Source: Endomicrobiellum devescovinae
Lineage (GTDB): Bacteria; Elusimicrobiota; Endomicrobiia; Endomicrobiales; Endomicrobiaceae
Direction of reading: 5' to 3'
Assembly: GCA_031255495.1 (NCBI GenBank)
Contig: JAIRSK010000016.1
Coordinates: 1 to 7,535, forward strand
DNA: 7,535 nucleotides
Positions 4,983 to 7,535 of this stretch are shown here, in pieces. Both the position numbers and the translations under genes were made by a program. Each line of letters starts with the position of its first letter. Position 1 is the first letter of the stretch. The notes under the pieces were generated by a model. The model ran no database searches, was not told the DNA's origin, and saw only the letters and a list, made by a program, of their open reading frames with translations.

Positions 4983-6653
4983 TTATCTTCTAAATGTTGT
5001 ACGCTTTTTGTAGCTAGAACGTCTATCATTTTCAAAATCAGAAGAGTTCCTTGCTTTTGCAAGCTCTACAGAAACTCTTTTACCTTTTATATTACTTAAA
5101 TGTAAAGCGTTAATTACCGCATCGGCATGCTCGCTTGGCACTTCAACAAAAGAGAAAGCTTCCAAAATCTTAATGTTGCCTACCATATTTCCGCTAATCC
5201 CTGTTTCGCCTGCTATAGCGCCGACAAAATCTCCAGCCCGCACATTGTCTTTTTTCCCTATATTTATAAAGAGCCTTACCATCCCACGTTCTCTTGCCCC
5301 TGTATCTGTGTAACGATCAACTGCGTTTGCAAATATATCTGCTTGTTGCTCTTGGGCTTTCTTTTCAGAAACAAACGTCATTTTCAAAAGTGCTGCTGCC
5401 ACATCTAAAGAAGTTGTTTCATCAGAGATTAAAGATTCTATCATTTGTGAATATTTTTCTAAATCTTTTTCTTTCAAAACTTCTTTTACTTTATCAAGCA
5501 TAATTGCTGTTTTTGTATTTTCAACGTCGGTAAGCGAAGGAACTTTTGTCCTCTTAATAGTTACCTTTGTATATTTTTGAATATCTCTCAATTTGTAAAT
5601 ATCTTTCCCAGAAACAAAACTGTAAGCTTTTCCTGTTCTACCTGCTCTACCTGTTCTTCCTATTCTATGGACATAGTCTTCATCGTCTTTAGGTACGTCA
5701 AAGTTAAACACCATGTCAACATCGTCAACGTCTATTCCCCTTGCGGCAACATCCGTAGCTGTAAGTATTTCTATAGAGCCGCTTCTAAACTTAGACATAA
5801 CTCTATCTCTTTGAGATTGGTTCATGTCTCCGTGGAGCGCATCTGCGGAATATCCTCTTGCCTGCAAAGAAGAAGTAACTTCGTCAACTTTTCTTTTTGT
5901 GTTACAGAAAACAATAGAAAGTTTTGGATTATACATGTCCAGACATCTTGTAAGAGCCTCAAGCTTTTGGTGTTCTCTTAAATCAAAATAATATTGTTCA
6001 ATTAAAGGAACAGTCAATTTTTCGCTTACAACTTTTATTGTTTCAGGATTTTTCTGATATTTTTTTGTCAAAAATATAAATTCTTTAGGCATAGTAGCCG
6101 AGAAAAAGACAGTCTGTCTTTCTTGAGGCATACTTTTTAATATCAATTCAATGTCATCTCTAAATCCCATGTCAAGCATTTCATCTGCTTCGTCCAAAAC
6201 AGCTATAAACGCTGACGCAAGTTTTAGAGTTTTACGTTCCAAATGGTCTATAACTCTTCCAGGCGTTCCTATAACAATTTGTGCTCCTTTAGAAAGAGCT
6301 GCCATTTGCCTTTGTATAGGCTGCCCGCCGTAAACAGGCACTATGTTAATGCCTTTTTTGTATTTTGAGAAAAGTTTCAATTCTTCTGAGACCTGTATTG
6401 CAAGCTCTCTGGTTGGGCATAGTATTATTGCTTGGACATTTTTATTTTTTATGTCAATTTTTTCCAACACAGGAATACCAAAAGCGGCTGTTTTTCCAGT
6501 GCCTGTTTGTGCCTGCCCTATTATGTCTAGTCCCGCCATTACTTTAGGAATGGCAAGGCTCTGAATGGGGGTAGCTTCTTCAAAACCCAAATCTGAAACA
6601 GCTTTAATTATCTCGTCAGATAAATTTAATTCTGTAAACTTTAATGTTGTCAT
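4983..6653 (-). CDS. deaD: DEAD-box ATP-dependent RNA helicase (DeaD/CsdA type)
   Basis: An ATP-dependent RNA-unwinding protein, in other bacteria linked to ribosome assembly, mRNA decay and growth in the cold. The 556 residues contain a complete helicase core: Q motif GFEEATPIQ (23-31), Walker A AQTGTGKT (48-55), PTREL (80-84), GG (109-110), TPGR (130-133), DEAD (154-157), SAT (185-187), then in the second RecA-like domain ARGID (304-308) and HRIGRTGRAGR (329-339). After a helical linker (about 375-450), residues 458-533 (RLFINIGKKDNVRAGDFVG onward) match the DbpA/CsdA-type RNA-binding domain. The protein ends in a short basic tail (RRSSYKKRTTFRR). No motif is degraded. The ATG at 6653 gives the usual N-terminus (KFTELNLSDEII) and AAGGA lies ten bases upstream. 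It follows a 298-bp gap with a leader hairpin and is the likely first gene of a transcript continuing into fmdB. The family is secure; the subtype symbol is less so. Confidence 0.95.
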   Translation of the reverse strand: MTTLKFTELNLSDEIIKAVSDLGFEEATPIQSLAIPKVMAGLDIIGQAQTGTGKTAAFGIPVLEKIDIKNKNVQAIILCPTRELAIQVSEELKLFSKYKKGINIVPVYGGQPIQRQMAALSKGAQIVIGTPGRVIDHLERKTLKLASAFIAVLDEADEMLDMGFRDDIELILKSMPQERQTVFFSATMPKEFIFLTKKYQKNPETIKVVSEKLTVPLIEQYYFDLREHQKLEALTRCLDMYNPKLSIVFCNTKRKVDEVTSSLQARGYSADALHGDMNQSQRDRVMSKFRSGSIEILTATDVAARGIDVDDVDMVFNFDVPKDDEDYVHRIGRTGRAGRTGKAYSFVSGKDIYKLRDIQKYTKVTIKRTKVPSLTDVENTKTAIMLDKVKEVLKEKDLEKYSQMIESLISDETTSLDVAAALLKMTFVSEKKAQEQQADIFANAVDRYTDTGARERGMVRLFINIGKKDNVRAGDFVGAIAGETGISGNMVGNIKILEAFSFVEVPSEHADAVINALHLSNIKGKRVSVELAKARNSSDFENDRRSSYKKRTTFRR

Positions 6654-6670
6654 TTTCTACAATTCCTTTC

Positions 6671-6683
6671 GGAGCAAAGCTCC
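6671..6683 (-). other. Leader hairpin just upstream of the helicase ribosome-binding site
   Basis: GGAGC and GCTCC are separated by three bases and form a perfect five-pair GC-rich stem in otherwise AT-rich leader. It stands out from its surroundings and ends two bases before AAAGGA on the transcribed strand. It could stabilise the leader or affect access to the start, for instance with temperature. Function is inferred from position only. Confidence 0.4.
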
Positions 6684-6746
6684 ATGATTTAATTCTAAAG
6701 TAAATTTTTTGTCTTAAAAGTAGTAAGTGTCTATAAACTCTTGTAT

Positions 6747-6752
6747 ATTATA
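6747..6752 (-). promoter_or_regulatory. Possible -10 element for the helicase gene
   Basis: A perfect TATAAT on the minus strand, with TG two bases upstream (TGAC before the hexamer, close to an extended -10). The -35 region at 16 to 18 bp spacing is poor (TTTTAG or similar). Transcription would start near 6740 and give a leader of about 87 nt that includes the hairpin at 6671-6683. Confidence 0.35.
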
Positions 6753-6951
6753 GTCATATAAGAAAACTCTAAAATTACAGCAAATAAATTAATTTATGCT
6801 GATTTAAGTTGTTTTCATTGTCTAAAAATTTACTCTATTTGTTATATCTTTGTTAAAATTTTTTATTGAAAAAATTAATTATTTATAAAACAGACAAGAT
6901 GAAAAGGCAGAGTCATGCACTTATGGTATGTTGCATTCTTTCACAGGCAGT

Positions 6952-7428
6952 TTAGTTAGTCTGCTTCAATACTCTTTCTACTTCCGCTAAATCTGTATCC
7001 GTAGCTGTACAACCGTCTTTCGTAAGAGGCACAAATTGTAAAGCTATATGCGTATCTTTTAACATCTTAAAAGCTTGGTCTCCCTCAAAAAAGCAAGCAA
7101 TTCCGACAACTGCCTCAGGCTTTTCTTCCTTTACTATTTTTTCTATAGTTCTTCCACCTTTAACAATATACAAGGCTTTATAATTCAATTGTTTTACAAG
7201 TTTGCTTATAGCATTTATTTTACACCCGCCGCATTCCGCACAAATGTAATACCCGCCCTTGTCAACGGCAGCGCAGACAGCAACATTTCTCATACAATGA
7301 GGAGCAAAAACTATGCGTTTATTAAACGGAACCAATGCAAACTTTTCAGCTTGAAGGTTGTTCTGCTTATCTGTAAAGGACTTATAGGCATGTTCTTTGC
7401 TTTTTGCAGGGAACTTACACACTTTCAT
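6952..7428 (-). CDS. DUF116 family cysteine-rich protein, function unknown
   Basis: The 158-residue product matches the pattern I know for DUF116 proteins, an uncharacterised family found in archaea and anaerobic bacteria. Conserved-looking cysteines are clustered: C45 (APHCMRN), C52, then C63, C66 and C69 in YICAECGGCK. These are followed by a GIACFFEGDQA motif (C112) and a C-terminal DGCTATDTD motif (C140). The spacing suggests metal or iron-sulfur binding, but no enzymatic role is established to my knowledge. There is no signal peptide or membrane segment, so it should be cytosolic. The ATG at 7428 is the first possible start, because an in-frame TAG lies four codons upstream. There is no Shine-Dalgarno sequence, and the predicted promoter would place the transcript start at or near the ATG. 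It is separated from the helicase gene by 298 bp and is probably a separate transcription unit. Confidence 0.85.
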   Translation of the reverse strand: MKVCKFPAKSKEHAYKSFTDKQNNLQAEKFALVPFNKRIVFAPHCMRNVAVCAAVDKGGYYICAECGGCKINAISKLVKQLNYKALYIVKGGRTIEKIVKEEKPEAVVGIACFFEGDQAFKMLKDTHIALQFVPLTKDGCTATDTDLAEVERVLKQTN

Positions 7429-7434
7429 GACCGT

Positions 7435-7464
7435 ATTCTAGCATAAAGTTGATATTAATATCAA
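7435..7464 (-). promoter_or_regulatory. Extended -10 promoter with overlapping palindrome for the DUF116 gene
   Basis: On the minus strand TTGATA (-35, 7459-7464) is separated by 18 bases from TAGAAT (-10, 7435-7440), which is directly preceded by TGC, an extended -10. The -10 ends six bases before the ATG at 7428, so the mRNA would start at or next to the initiation codon (leaderless). The perfect 16-bp palindrome TTGATATTAATATCAA (7449-7464) covers the -35 and part of the spacer, as an operator would. Confidence 0.5.
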
Positions 7465-7488
7465 AAGTTATAAAAAATGAAGAATCTT

Positions 7489-7507
7489 TCTAATAAATTA
7501 TATTAGA
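7489..7507. repeat. AT-rich inverted repeat near the right edge
   Basis: TCTAATA and TATTAGA flank a five-base AATTA loop, a perfect seven-pair stem. It has few GC pairs and no adjoining U tract on either strand, so it is a poor terminator. It may be an operator half-site pair upstream of the DUF116 promoter, or chance in AT-rich DNA. Confidence 0.3.
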
Positions 7508-7535
7508 CTTGGCATTTAAAAATTGTTAAAATTAA

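Larger units (their letters stand above)
6654..6951. other. AT-rich non-coding gap upstream of the helicase gene
   Basis: No convincing reading frame exists here on either strand; the longest ATG frames are under 20 codons. It holds a candidate -10 (6747-6752), a leader hairpin (6671-6683), the AAGGA site at 6664-6668 and an AT-only palindrome ATAAATTAATTTAT (6784-6797) of unclear meaning. No strong terminator follows the DUF116 stop at 6952; a weak ATGCA/TGCAT pairing at about 6914-6936 has no adjoining U tract. Confidence 0.6.

Noticed and set aside
5127..6564. Several plus-strand open frames (for example 5577-5981 and 6343-6564)
   Set aside because: All lie opposite the intact helicase gene and mirror its codon pattern.
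7075..7446. Plus-strand open frame of 123 codons
   Set aside because: Antisense to the DUF116 gene, which has the family cysteine motifs; no plus-strand start signal.

Overview
This window is AT-rich bacterial DNA, roughly one third G+C by eye, using the standard code (TGA, TAA and TAG all act as stops). Every supported gene is on the minus strand, so transcription runs from high to low coordinates. The content is mostly chromosomal housekeeping near dnaA. The lineage cannot be fixed from the sequence; AT-rich gut or host-associated lineages such as Elusimicrobia or Gastranaerophilales-type Cyanobacteriota would fit, but that is a guess.

Layout in the direction of transcription: (1) a DUF116 cysteine-rich protein (7428-6952) with its own promoter-like region overlapping a 16-bp palindrome; (2) a 298-bp AT-rich gap holding a candidate promoter and a leader hairpin; (3) a DEAD-box RNA helicase with a DbpA-type RNA-binding domain (6653-4983); (4) a small FmdB zinc-ribbon protein (4902-4681); (5) a small multi-pass membrane protein (4624-4274) whose stop overlaps the start of (6) mnmE (4277-2901); (7) a small secreted protein (2823-2506) whose frame appears broken at a run of six G, with the continuation readable in the shifted frame to 2366; (8) rsmA/ksgA (2199-1414); (9) dnaA (1335 to beyond position 1, lacking only its last few residues). 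The plus strand carries no convincing gene.

The known genes belong to RNA and ribosome maturation (DEAD helicase, MnmE, RsmA) and to replication initiation (DnaA). The best regulatory signal lies in front of dnaA: a near-consensus sigma70 promoter inside the 3' end of rsmA, followed by a cluster of four DnaA boxes. Two of these form a perfect 20-bp palindrome and a third overlaps the dnaA ribosome-binding site. This is the expected layout of DnaA autoregulation, and possibly part of an origin.

I found no sign of a defence system, mobile element, CRISPR array, tRNA or rRNA. The observations most worth following are the DnaA-box cluster, the poly-G frameshift in the secreted protein, and the palindromic, apparently leaderless promoter of the DUF116 gene.
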